From NCBI GenBank assembly GCA_020635115.1, contig JACKAK010000003.1, positions 372,001 through 436,000 on the forward strand: a stretch of 64,000 nucleotides of DNA. Reading direction: 5' to 3'. Of the stretch, positions 19,293 through 28,136 are shown piece by piece; the first letter of the stretch is position 1, and each line of letters begins with the position of its first letter. Position numbers and translations under genes: made by a program. The notes beneath the pieces were generated by a model, which was given only the letters and a program-made list of their open reading frames with translations, had not been told where the DNA came from and ran no database searches. This DNA comes from Halobacteriovoraceae bacterium. Lineage in GTDB: Bacteria > Bdellovibrionota > Bacteriovoracia > Bacteriovoracales > Bacteriovoracaceae.

Positions 19293-19647
19293 TTTTGTTT
19301 GCTGTAGATAATAATTCATCCATGTTAAAAGGTTTTGTAAGAATACCTGCAACTTTAATTTTGTTTCTCTCAACAAAATTTTCATCTACTTTTCCGCTAA
19401 TTAAAACGATGGGTAAATTTGGATTAAGTTGGTTTTCATCACTTTTAATAAACTGCAAAATCGGTGTTGAGGGACCTTCTTCTAAAAATATGTCCAGAAA
19501 TATTCCATCAAACTTTTCTTGTTTCAAAAGTTCAATACAATCATCTGCTCTATCTGCAAGAAGTGCTCTATGCCCGCCTTCTTCTAAAGCCTCTTTCACG
19601 AGTTCAAGTATATCAATAGTGTCATCAACAATTAAAATATTGGCCAT
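19279..19647 (-). CDS. Single-domain response regulator (receiver only)
   Basis: The 122-residue receiver domain is complete: acidic pair DD at residues 8-9 in ILIVDDTIDIL, phospho-acceptor Asp52 in DGIFLDIF, threonine/serine switch in VLISG, and lysine in ILTKPF. No output domain follows in frame. Stand-alone receivers act as CheY-like or phosphorelay proteins. It is transcribed away from aconitase, separated by a terminator. A possible C-terminal extension in another frame is described at 19194-19292. Confidence 0.88.
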   Translation of the reverse strand: MANILIVDDTIDILELVKEALEEGGHRALLADRADDCIELLKQEKFDGIFLDIFLEEGPSTPILQFIKSDENQLNPNLPIVLISGKVDENFVERNKIKVAGILTKPFNMDELLSTANKIFYI

Positions 19648-19688
19648 GTTTGATTTTATGTTTTTATAGTTTTAAGGTAAAGAGAAAT

Positions 19689-19714
19689 AAGATACCGGCA
19701 AAAACCGGTATCTT
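19689..19714 (-). terminator. Intrinsic terminator after aconitase
   Basis: A perfect 10-bp inverted repeat, AAGATACCGG and CCGGTATCTT with a 6-base loop, lies 10 bp downstream of the aconitase stop. On the minus strand the stem is followed by the T-rich ATTTCTCTTT. It separates aconitase from the receiver gene. Confidence 0.8.
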
Positions 19715-19723
19715 ATATTAATG

Positions 19724-22387
19724 CTATTTTAAATTTCTCAGAACGTAATGAAGAATTCCTCCATTTTTGAAATAATTCAGCTCATCTTCCGTATCTAATC
19801 TAGACAACAGTTCTACAGATTGAGTTTGTCCGTTGCTGTTTTTAATTGTGAGTTCAAATTTCATTTTTGGGGCCAACTCTCCAACTTGCTTTAGAGAGAG
19901 TATCTCTTCACCTTTTAAAGCTAAAGTTTTTCTATCCACTCCATTAGGAAATTGAAGTGGTAATATACCCATTCCAATAAGATTTGAGCGGTGAATTCTT
20001 TCAAAAGACTCACAGATAACTGCTTTTACCCCTTGCAAGCGAGTCCCTTTGGCGGCCCAATCTCTTGAAGATCCTGTTCCGTATTCTTTACCCGCAATCA
20101 CAATAAGAGGAGTACCATCTGCAATATATTTCATCGCAGCGTCATAAATAGACAATGTCTCTCCATTTGGGATGTACTTGGTATATCCCCCTTCAACACC
20201 AGGAACCATTTCATTTTTAATACGAATATTTGCAAATGTTCCTCTCATCATAACTTCGTGATTACCTCGACGAGAGCCATAAGAGTTAAAATCTTCAGGA
20301 GTCACATTTCTCTCTGTAAGATACTTTCCAGCAGGGCCATTTTTGGCAATCGAACCAGCTGGTGAAATGTGATCAGTTGTAACAGAGTCACCTAAGAGGG
20401 CCAAAATGCGTGCATCTTTAACTTCAAAACTGGATCTTGCACCTTCTGTGATATCATCAAAAAATGTCGGGTTTTGGATGTAAGTCGATTTTTCATCCCA
20501 TTTGTAGCTGTCACCTGTAGGAGCTGCAATCTCTTTCCACAATTTGTCCCCATCAAAAACGTTTGAGTAACGTTTTTTATACATTTCTGAATTAAGATGT
20601 TTGTGAATGACTTCTTCTATTTCAGCATTTGATGGCCAAATATCTTTCATAAAAACATCATTTCCGTTTTTATCCTTTCCAAGGGCCTGTTTGTTGAGAT
20701 CAACCAGCATGCTACCTGCAAGAGCATAAGTGACAACAAGTGGAGGAGAGGCCAGGTAATTTGCTTTTACATCTGGCGAAATTCTTCCTTCAAAGTTTCT
20801 GTTTCCAGAAAGAACTGCAGTCGCCACCAGGTTATTTCCATTTATACTTTTTGAAATTGGAGTTGGTAGTGGGCCAGTGTTACCGATGCAAGTAGTGCAC
20901 CCATAACCAACCAAGTTAAATCCAATTTTGTCTAAATATTCTTGTAGACCAGATTCTACGAGATAATCAGTTACAACTTGCGAGCCGGGAGCTAGAGACG
21001 TTTTAACCCAAGGTTTTGATGTAAGACCTTTCTCGACGGCCTTTTTAGCGACAAGACCAGCTGCAATAAGTACGCTTGGATTAGAAGTGTTTGTACAAGA
21101 AGTTATTGCGGCCACGACAACATCACCATGTGAAATCTTGTAATTTTCTCCCTCAACATCATATTCTTTTGTAAGATCATTTCCATTAACTTTAAAAACA
21201 CTATCCATCGTCTGTTTAAAAGCACTTACAGAATCTGTTAGTTCTATTTTATCTTGCGGACGTTTTGGCCCGGAAATACAAGGATTGATTGTAGACAGAT
21301 CTAACTCAACAATGCTTGAAAAAACAGGGTCTGGATCATTTTCATAGGCCCATAGACCTTGTTTTTTAGCATAGGCTTCAACCAGTGCAACTGTTTGGTC
21401 ATCACGGCCAGAGAATTTTAGATAATCAATAGTTTTCTCATCAATTGGAAAGAACCCACAGGTTGCACCATATTCAGGGGCCATATTGGCCAGAGTTGCT
21501 CTGTCGGCCAGAGATAAATCTCGCATACCTGGCCCATAAAATTCGACAAATTTTCCAACCACTCCATGTTCTCTTAACTTTTGGACAACATTGAGAACTA
21601 GATCAGTTGCAGTCATTCCTTCTTTGAGTCGGCCATTGAGTTTAAAACCAACAACTTCAGGTATGAGCATTGTTACAGATTGCCCTAGCATTGCGGCCTC
21701 AGCTTCAATACCGCCAACTCCCCATCCAAGGACTGATAAACCATTGATCATGGTTGTATGACTATCAGTTCCAACAAGGGTATCTGGATAGGCCATAGTT
21801 TTTCCATCAACTTCACTTGTCCAAACTACGTTTGCGAGGTATTCTAAATTGACTTGGTGAATAATTCCCGTACCAGGAGGAACAACTCTAAAGTTTTTGA
21901 AAGCTTGTTGCCCCCACTTTAGAAAATTATATCTCTCTTCATTTCTTTGGTATTCTATTGCGACGTTTTTCTCAAATGCATCTTTTGTTCCGAAGTGTTC
22001 AACTTGAACAGAATGGTCGATAACTAAATCAACTGGAGTCTGTGGATTAATCTTCTTGGCCTCGCCCCCTATTTTAACAATCGCCTCTCTCATGGCAGCA
22101 AGATCAACTACGGCCGGAACCCCTGTGAAGTCCTGCATTAATACTCTGGCCGGATAATATGAAATTTCGTGATCAGACTTTTTTGTCTTGGCCCATTCGT
22201 TAATGGCCAGAACGTCGTCCCAAGTCACGCTCGTTCCATTTTCTTTTCTCAGTAAGTTTTCGGCCAATACCTTTAAACTTTTTGGTAGTTTATCAAGGTC
22301 ACTTGCACCGGCCTTTTGTGCCTCTTTAAGGTCATAGTACTGATAATCTTTACCGTTAACAGTTAATGTTCTTTTTACGTCGGCCAT
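19724..22387 (-). CDS. acnA: Aconitate hydratase AcnA
   Basis: The 887-residue monomeric aconitase converts citrate to isocitrate in the TCA cycle using a 4Fe-4S cluster. The three cluster cysteines are Cys431 (ITSCTNTSNP) and Cys497/Cys500 (GYGCTTCIGNTGPLP), the positions and spacing of E. coli AcnA. VDLVIDHSVQ, the glycine-rich GTDSHTTMINGL and the C-terminal swivel motif GKEYGTGSSRDWAAKG are present. The length is normal. A GAGGTGAG ribosome site precedes the ATG. It is a single gene closed by a strong terminator. Confidence 0.98.
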   Translation of the reverse strand: MADVKRTLTVNGKDYQYYDLKEAQKAGASDLDKLPKSLKVLAENLLRKENGTSVTWDDVLAINEWAKTKKSDHEISYYPARVLMQDFTGVPAVVDLAAMREAIVKIGGEAKKINPQTPVDLVIDHSVQVEHFGTKDAFEKNVAIEYQRNEERYNFLKWGQQAFKNFRVVPPGTGIIHQVNLEYLANVVWTSEVDGKTMAYPDTLVGTDSHTTMINGLSVLGWGVGGIEAEAAMLGQSVTMLIPEVVGFKLNGRLKEGMTATDLVLNVVQKLREHGVVGKFVEFYGPGMRDLSLADRATLANMAPEYGATCGFFPIDEKTIDYLKFSGRDDQTVALVEAYAKKQGLWAYENDPDPVFSSIVELDLSTINPCISGPKRPQDKIELTDSVSAFKQTMDSVFKVNGNDLTKEYDVEGENYKISHGDVVVAAITSCTNTSNPSVLIAAGLVAKKAVEKGLTSKPWVKTSLAPGSQVVTDYLVESGLQEYLDKIGFNLVGYGCTTCIGNTGPLPTPISKSINGNNLVATAVLSGNRNFEGRISPDVKANYLASPPLVVTYALAGSMLVDLNKQALGKDKNGNDVFMKDIWPSNAEIEEVIHKHLNSEMYKKRYSNVFDGDKLWKEIAAPTGDSYKWDEKSTYIQNPTFFDDITEGARSSFEVKDARILALLGDSVTTDHISPAGSIAKNGPAGKYLTERNVTPEDFNSYGSRRGNHEVMMRGTFANIRIKNEMVPGVEGGYTKYIPNGETLSIYDAAMKYIADGTPLIVIAGKEYGTGSSRDWAAKGTRLQGVKAVICESFERIHRSNLIGMGILPLQFPNGVDRKTLALKGEEILSLKQVGELAPKMKFELTIKNSNGQTQSVELLSRLDTEDELNYFKNGGILHYVLRNLK

Positions 22388-22491
22388 TTCTCACCTCATT
22401 GTTCTGAATAAATTTTGAATGAGGCATTATACTTTAAGATTTGTGAAGTTACTAGACTACTTGCAAACTAGAGAGAAAGATACCAATAAAA

Positions 22492-23181
22492 TTAATAATG
22501 AACTCTGTCAGAAAGTAGGCTCCATTTCCCTCCGCCCTCTGAGCGAATGAGGTAACCATATGGATGAAGTTTACGCCTTAAATTATATAAATGTACATCA
22601 ACTGTCTTAGGATGAACAGTTGTGTCACCCCAAACTTTTGTGAGTATATCGCTCCTATTGATCATTCTGGCCGGAGCAGAAAGAAATAAAGAGAGCATTT
22701 GGATTTGTTTAGACGTGAGGTTTTCTATTTTTTGCCCATCAAGAGTAAGTGTTCGGGGGCCAGCATCTATGATTGGTCTATTTTTTCCACTTAGGATATT
22801 TTCAATTTTTACCAATATCTCATTTTTTTTGAAGGGTTTGGTGAGGTAATCTAGTGCTCCTTCTGTGAAACAAAATCTCAAAGCATCGATATCGTCAATA
22901 GATGAAACAATTATAAAAGGTATACCAAGGATGGCCTCTGATTTGGCCTCTGTTAAATAGTTTATAAAATTTCCATCTTTCAATAGTAAATCGGCAATGA
23001 CAAGTTCAGGGGGCTTAATTTCATCATTTTCAACTTTTGAGATTTGACTGGAAAATTCTTCTACTGTGTCAAAAAATGTAATCTCATAGCGAATAGACAG
23101 TATCTTTTCGTATACAAATCGACATTCGTCTTCATCCTCAAGGATCCATACATTTTGATGGTTAGCTAATTTGCGATCCAT
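22492..23181 (-). CDS. OmpR-family response regulator
   Basis: The 229-residue regulator has an N-terminal receiver domain (acidic LEDEDE, acceptor Asp in LVIADLLLKDG, lysine in YLTKPFKK) and a C-terminal winged-helix DNA-binding domain (about 140-225: LTSKQIQMLSLFL, VWGDTTVHPKTVDVHLYNLRRKL, IRSEGGGKW). It lies 116 bp downstream of the kinase-like gene on the same strand and is probably its partner. A GGAG site lies at good distance before the ATG. Targets unknown; aconitase is the next gene but no shared operator is evident. Confidence 0.92.
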   Translation of the reverse strand: MDRKLANHQNVWILEDEDECRFVYEKILSIRYEITFFDTVEEFSSQISKVENDEIKPPELVIADLLLKDGNFINYLTEAKSEAILGIPFIIVSSIDDIDALRFCFTEGALDYLTKPFKKNEILVKIENILSGKNRPIIDAGPRTLTLDGQKIENLTSKQIQMLSLFLSAPARMINRSDILTKVWGDTTVHPKTVDVHLYNLRRKLHPYGYLIRSEGGGKWSLLSDRVHY

Positions 23182-23297
23182 TCAGATCTCCAGTCATAAA
23201 TTGTTTTAGTCTTTCATTATAGGTAAAAATTCATACTTTTACTACATGATTTAGACTTATGAACCTTAGGTCCTTTTAAAAATTAGATAGTTAAACG

Positions 23298-24035
23298 TTA
23301 TTTTATAAGAATTTTCTTAGGCCAGTCATTTGCGTTAAGTTCTAATCCATTTTGTTTAAGTGCTATTTTCGCAACCTCTAAAGCATTTTGAATATCTTGA
23401 TTCATTATACAATGGTCACTCAAATTTTCATCTGAATCAAAACAGATTGCTACACTATTTTCCTGTCTCTTAACAGTCATTTTTGTCTGGCCTAAGTGTC
23501 CTTTAACAAATTCTGTCAGTTGAGGACTATATAAACCATAGAGGACTACTAAGAGCTTGTGCATTGGTAGGTCGAGGACTAGTGTGTTTAGATCTTCATC
23601 GATTTCAAATCGGATATGCTTAAAACCTTCCCAGTGATCGACATGTATAACAGAGATGACCTTATCATGAACAGTTCTAAAATTATGTCTTTCATGATGA
23701 TCATCAGAAGGTCGAATATAGTTTCTGGTGTCGATTATGACTTGTTCCATTTTTTGGATAGAAGTCTTCATTCTTTCAATATATTCCATGTCTTCAGTGC
23801 CCTTAAGTATGTCTTCTAACTCCTCTGAAATAAATTTAAGAACATGTACAGGACCAGCCATATCGTGAACCATTAAAGTTGAAACTTGTCCTAGATCAGC
23901 AAGTTTTTCATCGAAATTTCTTTTTTCAAATTTACTTACTTCCTGACTAGAAAGCTCCGAATTATTAATTTTCCTTAAAAATAAAATTATCAACACAATA
24001 TTTATTACAACAGACAAACCCAATAACCAGGCCAT
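23298..24035 (-). CDS. Histidine-kinase-like protein with degenerate ATPase domain
   Basis: The 245-residue protein has one N-terminal membrane helix (WLLGLSVVINIVLIILFL), no sensor domain, and a dimerisation/phosphoacceptor helix pair with the H-box LGQVSTLMVHDMAGPVHVL (His57). The following region has the length of an ATPase domain but lacks its hallmarks. The N-box is replaced by VVLYGLYSPQLTEFVKG, and no DxGxG or GxGLG motif is visible (DSDENLSD stands where the G1 box would be). I infer it cannot bind ATP and may act as a phosphotransferase or phosphatase for the adjacent OmpR-type regulator, as Spo0B or ChpT do. AGGATGAA precedes the ATG. Confidence 0.75.
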   Translation of the reverse strand: MAWLLGLSVVINIVLIILFLRKINNSELSSQEVSKFEKRNFDEKLADLGQVSTLMVHDMAGPVHVLKFISEELEDILKGTEDMEYIERMKTSIQKMEQVIIDTRNYIRPSDDHHERHNFRTVHDKVISVIHVDHWEGFKHIRFEIDEDLNTLVLDLPMHKLLVVLYGLYSPQLTEFVKGHLGQTKMTVKRQENSVAICFDSDENLSDHCIMNQDIQNALEVAKIALKQNGLELNANDWPKKILIK

Positions 24036-24165
24036 ATTTTCATCCTTTAAATACTTCCATCTACATTTTATGCTAGAAAAAGTGGCGAACGCAAATTTTT
24101 ATATTCAAAAAAAGCAAAGAGTTAACCTTTTGATAATATTAAGAATAACACAAGCTGAAAAAAAT

Positions 24166-24192
24166 TAAATATTAAAAATCATTGGCCGATAA
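24166..24192 (+). promoter_or_regulatory. Sigma-28 (FliA)-type promoter of the chemoreceptor
   Basis: TAAATATT (24166-24173), 11 bases, then GCCGATAA (24185-24192). The -10 element is identical to the enteric FliA consensus and the spacing is exact; the -35 element keeps the core TAAA and the final TT. It lies about 50 bp before the chemoreceptor start, so the gene is probably in the late flagellar regulon. Confidence 0.75.
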
Positions 24193-24240
24193 GTCAATCG
24201 AACAAATTGTTATAAAACCCTAACAAGAGAAGATGGAGTT

Positions 24241-25971
24241 ATGAAAAAGTCAGTCATTGAAAGCCAAATTATAAAGGTCATGACAACAATGGCAACTGTT
24301 CTATTGATGGTAACAGGTTTCTTAATGTATACCGCAAAAACCAAAATAGATATGGGTCATGAGAATGGCAAACTTTCCGAAAAATTGATCGCGTTCGGAA
24401 ACGTAAAATCAACAGCGGCAAAAACAGTTTCAATATACGCTCAGCTTCTTGCTGGTGAAGGTAAAAATGGAATTGAGCTTCTAGAAAAAATTAAACAAAC
24501 AAAAACTCTCTTTACGACTCAAAAAGATAAATTGCTTGAAGTTACTTCACCTGATAAACAATCTGAAGTTTTAGAAATCTCTACAATTTATGAAAGTTTA
24601 AATAAAACTGGGGAAGAGATGGCCTTTGCTTATATCAGTGAAGATAAAGAGACAGGTGCAACAAAGGGTAATGAATTTAAAAAACTTTCTCAACAAATGG
24701 AAGAGCATATTGAAAAAAGTACTGAAACAGTCAGTGCCTTTGTCAAAAATGCTACTTTAATGGGTATTCATGAAGCAGAAAAAGCTTGGAAAATTGCAAT
24801 GTTTGTTATGATTTTTTGTGTGATTTCAGCAGTCATAATGATCAAATTCCTTTTAAATTCTGTTAGATCAGTTCTCGCCAATCAGGCCAGAGAGTTGAAT
24901 GAAGAAAAAGAAAACCTAGAAAAAAGACTTACAAATATTGTTTCGAGACTTGGAACTAACTACAGCAAGCTACAAGAAACGGTAAGTGATCTGGATGATT
25001 CTTCTAGTAATCTTTCAATGAGCTCAACTAAACAGGCATCAGCTACGGAAGAGGCCGTGGCGGCGATGGAAGAAATTGCGTCCATGGTCAAGCAAACCAG
25101 TGAAAATGGAAATTATTCACTTGAAGTTGCAAAAGAATGTCAGGATAAAGTACATGAGGGGCAAAGAGTTGTTGGTTCACTTGATATGGCCATGAATGAA
25201 ATTAATAAATCAAACTCAGAGCTTAAAACAATTGTGAATCTCATTGATGAAATCTCTGCTAAAACAAACGTTATTAACTCGATCGTTGTTAAAACAGAAC
25301 TCCTCTCTTTTAACGCTTCGATTGAAGCAGCTCGAGCTGCTGAGTACGGAAAAGGTTTTGCCGTTGTTGCTGAAGAAGTTGGTAATCTAGCAAGATTAAG
25401 TGGTGAATCAGCTAAGGAAATTGAAGCACTTCTAGATGAGTCTTCAAAGAAAGTTGATGAAATCGTTGGCAAAATTCAAACCAGAGTACATACAGGACAG
25501 GAAAGAAGTTCAGAATGTGTTAATGTTTTTGGAAAGATCAATGAACTCAGTTCAGGCCTCACAAATGTTGTAAACTCTATTTCTATAGCTTGTAATGAAC
25601 AAACTAAAGGGGTTGACCAAACAACTGAGGCCATGAGTGATATTTCGAGAGCAACTCAAGATAATTTAAAAATTACTAATGACACCTCTGGACTTTCAAA
25701 TCTTGTGAAAAAAGAAATCGATGATCTTTCACAGACAATCATGGATCTACAATCTCTCATCGATGAAACAGAAAAGGCCAAGAGTTTTACAGGTGACAGC
25801 AGTAATCATAATTCTCATCCTTCAAATCATGGTCAAGTGCTTAAATTTGAATCATCTCGAAATCAAAAAAGAAAAGATGATACTTTAGATATAAGCGCAA
25901 TTGCTCAAAATTTTAAACAGGCAGCTTCTTCCGGAGTAGTACCTTCTGCTGATGATGATCGTTTTGAATAG
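24241..25971 (+). CDS. Methyl-accepting chemotaxis protein
   Basis: The 576-residue receptor has a first membrane helix near residues 12-30, a short periplasmic domain (about 150 residues, helical), and a second membrane helix near 182-203. A coiled coil and the conserved signalling hairpin follow (about 335-385: NASIEAARAAEYGKGFAVVAEEV). I see no clear HAMP domain after the second helix. The usual arginine of the EVRNLA tip motif is glycine here (EEVGNLA). The C-terminus is a disordered charged tail ending DDDRFE, with no CheR-binding pentapeptide. AGATGGAG precedes the ATG. Expression is probably by sigma-28. Confidence 0.93.
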   Translation: MKKSVIESQIIKVMTTMATVLLMVTGFLMYTAKTKIDMGHENGKLSEKLIAFGNVKSTAAKTVSIYAQLLAGEGKNGIELLEKIKQTKTLFTTQKDKLLEVTSPDKQSEVLEISTIYESLNKTGEEMAFAYISEDKETGATKGNEFKKLSQQMEEHIEKSTETVSAFVKNATLMGIHEAEKAWKIAMFVMIFCVISAVIMIKFLLNSVRSVLANQARELNEEKENLEKRLTNIVSRLGTNYSKLQETVSDLDDSSSNLSMSSTKQASATEEAVAAMEEIASMVKQTSENGNYSLEVAKECQDKVHEGQRVVGSLDMAMNEINKSNSELKTIVNLIDEISAKTNVINSIVVKTELLSFNASIEAARAAEYGKGFAVVAEEVGNLARLSGESAKEIEALLDESSKKVDEIVGKIQTRVHTGQERSSECVNVFGKINELSSGLTNVVNSISIACNEQTKGVDQTTEAMSDISRATQDNLKITNDTSGLSNLVKKEIDDLSQTIMDLQSLIDETEKAKSFTGDSSNHNSHPSNHGQVLKFESSRNQKRKDDTLDISAIAQNFKQAASSGVVPSADDDRFE

Positions 25972-26064
25972 TTGATCTGTTTCTTATAAAATATATTTAA
26001 TTTACTCATCTTTTTTAGAAAAACAACTTTGCCAATTGCGTAAACTCAGTTAGATTTCATTCTT

Positions 26065-26796
26065 ATGACAAAAGATACTGTATTTAAATCACGCAAAGAG
26101 AAAATTGAAGCATTCAAGTTTAATTCCCAGGTTGCAAACGTCTTTGACGATATGCTTAACCGATCTATCCCATTTTATAATGAAATCCATCATATGATTT
26201 TAGATATTGTGAGAACAAAATACATTGGCGATGATCTTATTATCTATGATTTAGGTTGCTCAACGGGAACGACCATTTCCCTTATTGATCACTTCGCCCG
26301 CAAAATAGGCCATCATCCCAAGTTTATAGGCATAGATAACTCTCTTCCGATGATTGAGAAATGTGATCATAAACTCAAAAAAAATGGTGTCAGTGATTAC
26401 AAACTTATTTGTGGAGATATTGAAGAGCACGAATTTGAAAAATCGCAAATCATAATCATGAACTATACTTTACAATTTATTTCACCACAGAAAAGAAAGA
26501 ATCTTCTACAAAAAATATATGCCTCCTTAGAAAAGGGAGGGGTCTTTATTTTGTCAGAAAAAGTAAATTCATCAAATCAAAAAATTCATCAATTGCAAAC
26601 TGAACTTTATTACGATTTCAAACGCCGAAATGGCTATAGTGAATTAGAGATATCACAAAAGCGTGAGGCCCTAGAAAATGTACTTATCCCCTATACGCCT
26701 GAAAAACAAATTAACTTACTTAAAGAAGCTGGACTAAAAAATGTGGAAATGCTTTTTAAATGGTATAATTTTGCAAGTTTCATAGGGATTAAGTAA
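26065..26796 (+). CDS. cmoA: Carboxy-S-adenosylmethionine synthase CmoA
   Basis: The 243-residue Rossmann-fold protein matches CmoA: FNSQVANVFDDMLNRSIPFYNEI near the N-terminus, the SAM loop IYDLGCSTGTTI, IGIDNSLPMIEKC, and the C-terminal YNFASFIGIK. CmoA converts SAM and prephenate to carboxy-SAM, the donor used by CmoB to make 5-oxyacetyl-uridine (cmo5U) at tRNA position 34. The stop codon overlaps the cmoB start (TAATG), so the two are coupled. Confidence 0.95.
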   Translation: MTKDTVFKSRKEKIEAFKFNSQVANVFDDMLNRSIPFYNEIHHMILDIVRTKYIGDDLIIYDLGCSTGTTISLIDHFARKIGHHPKFIGIDNSLPMIEKCDHKLKKNGVSDYKLICGDIEEHEFEKSQIIIMNYTLQFISPQKRKNLLQKIYASLEKGGVFILSEKVNSSNQKIHQLQTELYYDFKRRNGYSELEISQKREALENVLIPYTPEKQINLLKEAGLKNVEMLFKWYNFASFIGIK

Positions 26797-27746
26797 TGAA
26801 TTGGAAGGAACTTCTTAAAGATAAAATTCAAATCGAAAAGATTAACGACATCATTAATCAAATGGATAAACTTAAAAACAATCCTGCACATATCCATTTT
26901 TCTGAAACACTAAATTCTCTCCCTCAAATTAATATGGAGATAAAGGACTTCAGCACTGATACTATAAAGCTAGACACAAAAAATTCTTACGACAAAAAAT
27001 TACTGCACCATTGTTTAAAAGAACTAGGGCCATGGAAAAAAGGTCCATTTCAAATTGGAGAAAATCTCATCGATGCTGAATGGCGCTCAGATTTCAAATG
27101 GAAGAGACTGAAAAATTCAATTTCATCTTTAGAGGAAAAAAAAGTACTCGATATCGGTTGTAACAATGGTTATTTCATGTTTCGGATGCTTGAACAAAGG
27201 CCTGAATTTGTCCTGGGGATTGATCCAGTTCTACCTTGTTGGGCGCAATTTAGCGCTTTAAATAAATATGCTGATCAAAAAAATCTTTTTTTTGAGCTCT
27301 TGGGAGTAGATGACCTTCAATACTTCGGGGAGTGTTTTGATACAGTTTTCTCAATGGGTATAATTTATCACCATCGCAATCCAATAGGGCAACTAATTCA
27401 GTTGAGAAATATCCTAAGTCCTGGAGGAGAACTTATACTTGAAACGATTGGAATACCTGGGGATGATCACAGCTGTCTCTTTCCACAAGATCGTTATGCC
27501 AAGATGAAAAACGTCTGGTTTCTCCCAACACTCCCCACCCTTATCAACTGGTTAGAAAGAACAAAATTTACCGATATTGAAATTATTTCTACTGAATATG
27601 AAAGTATTAAAGAACAAAGAAAAACTGAGTGGTCAGGAGATGTCTCCTTAGCAAACTTTCTTAATTCTGATAAAACAAAAACTATCGAAGGTTACCCTGC
27701 CCCTTTAAGATTTTGTTTGAAAGCAAAAAAGAAAGAGAGAAATTAA
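26796..27746 (+). CDS. cmoB: tRNA U34 carboxymethyltransferase CmoB
   Basis: The 316-residue protein has the typical CmoB layout: an N-terminal helical region, then GPWKKGPFQIGENLIDAEWR, the SAM loop VLDIGCNNGYFMFRM, and GIIYHHRNPIGQL. PQDRYAKMKNVWFLPTLP and TIEGYPAPLR follow. It transfers the carboxymethyl group of carboxy-SAM to 5-hydroxyuridine at the tRNA wobble position, widening codon reading. It is directly coupled to cmoA and followed without gap by the DUF454 gene. Confidence 0.95.
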   Translation: MNWKELLKDKIQIEKINDIINQMDKLKNNPAHIHFSETLNSLPQINMEIKDFSTDTIKLDTKNSYDKKLLHHCLKELGPWKKGPFQIGENLIDAEWRSDFKWKRLKNSISSLEEKKVLDIGCNNGYFMFRMLEQRPEFVLGIDPVLPCWAQFSALNKYADQKNLFFELLGVDDLQYFGECFDTVFSMGIIYHHRNPIGQLIQLRNILSPGGELILETIGIPGDDHSCLFPQDRYAKMKNVWFLPTLPTLINWLERTKFTDIEIISTEYESIKEQRKTEWSGDVSLANFLNSDKTKTIEGYPAPLRFCLKAKKKERN

Positions 27747-28136
27747 GTGGTCAAAAAATCCTTAAATGCAATATATGTTGTTTTGGGATTTATTTTTTTA
27801 TCCCTTGGAGTAATTGGAATATTTCTCCCCTTACTTCCCACAACCCCATTTATCATTCTTAGTGCTTATTTCTTTTCCAAGGGCCAAAAACGTCTGCATA
27901 ACTGGCTTCTAACATTGCCAAAAATAGGAATGATTATCAATGACTGGGAGCAATATGGTGTGATAAGTAAAAAATCAAAAATACTGGCCTCTATTATGAT
28001 CATTGTTCTTTTTAGCTATACTTTAATTTTTGTACAAGTGAATCTTTATATAAAAATAGTTGTCGCTTTAATTGGAATAAGTGTACTTGTATTTATATTA
28101 AGTAGACCGTCCGTACGAAAAGTAGTGAAGATTTAG
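27747..28136 (+). CDS. DUF454 (YbaN-like) inner-membrane protein
   Basis: The 129-residue protein has an N-terminal helix with the DUF454 hallmark LGVIGIFLPLLPTTPFIILSAYFFSKG, then a loop with LHNWLLTLPKIGMIINDWEQYGVISKKSK and two further helices. The start is GTG, immediately after the cmoB stop. The family's biochemical role is unknown. Its stop interlocks with that of the convergent giant lipoprotein gene (4-bp overlap). Confidence 0.88.
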   Translation: MVKKSLNAIYVVLGFIFLSLGVIGIFLPLLPTTPFIILSAYFFSKGQKRLHNWLLTLPKIGMIINDWEQYGVISKKSKILASIMIIVLFSYTLIFVQVNLYIKIVVALIGISVLVFILSRPSVRKVVKI

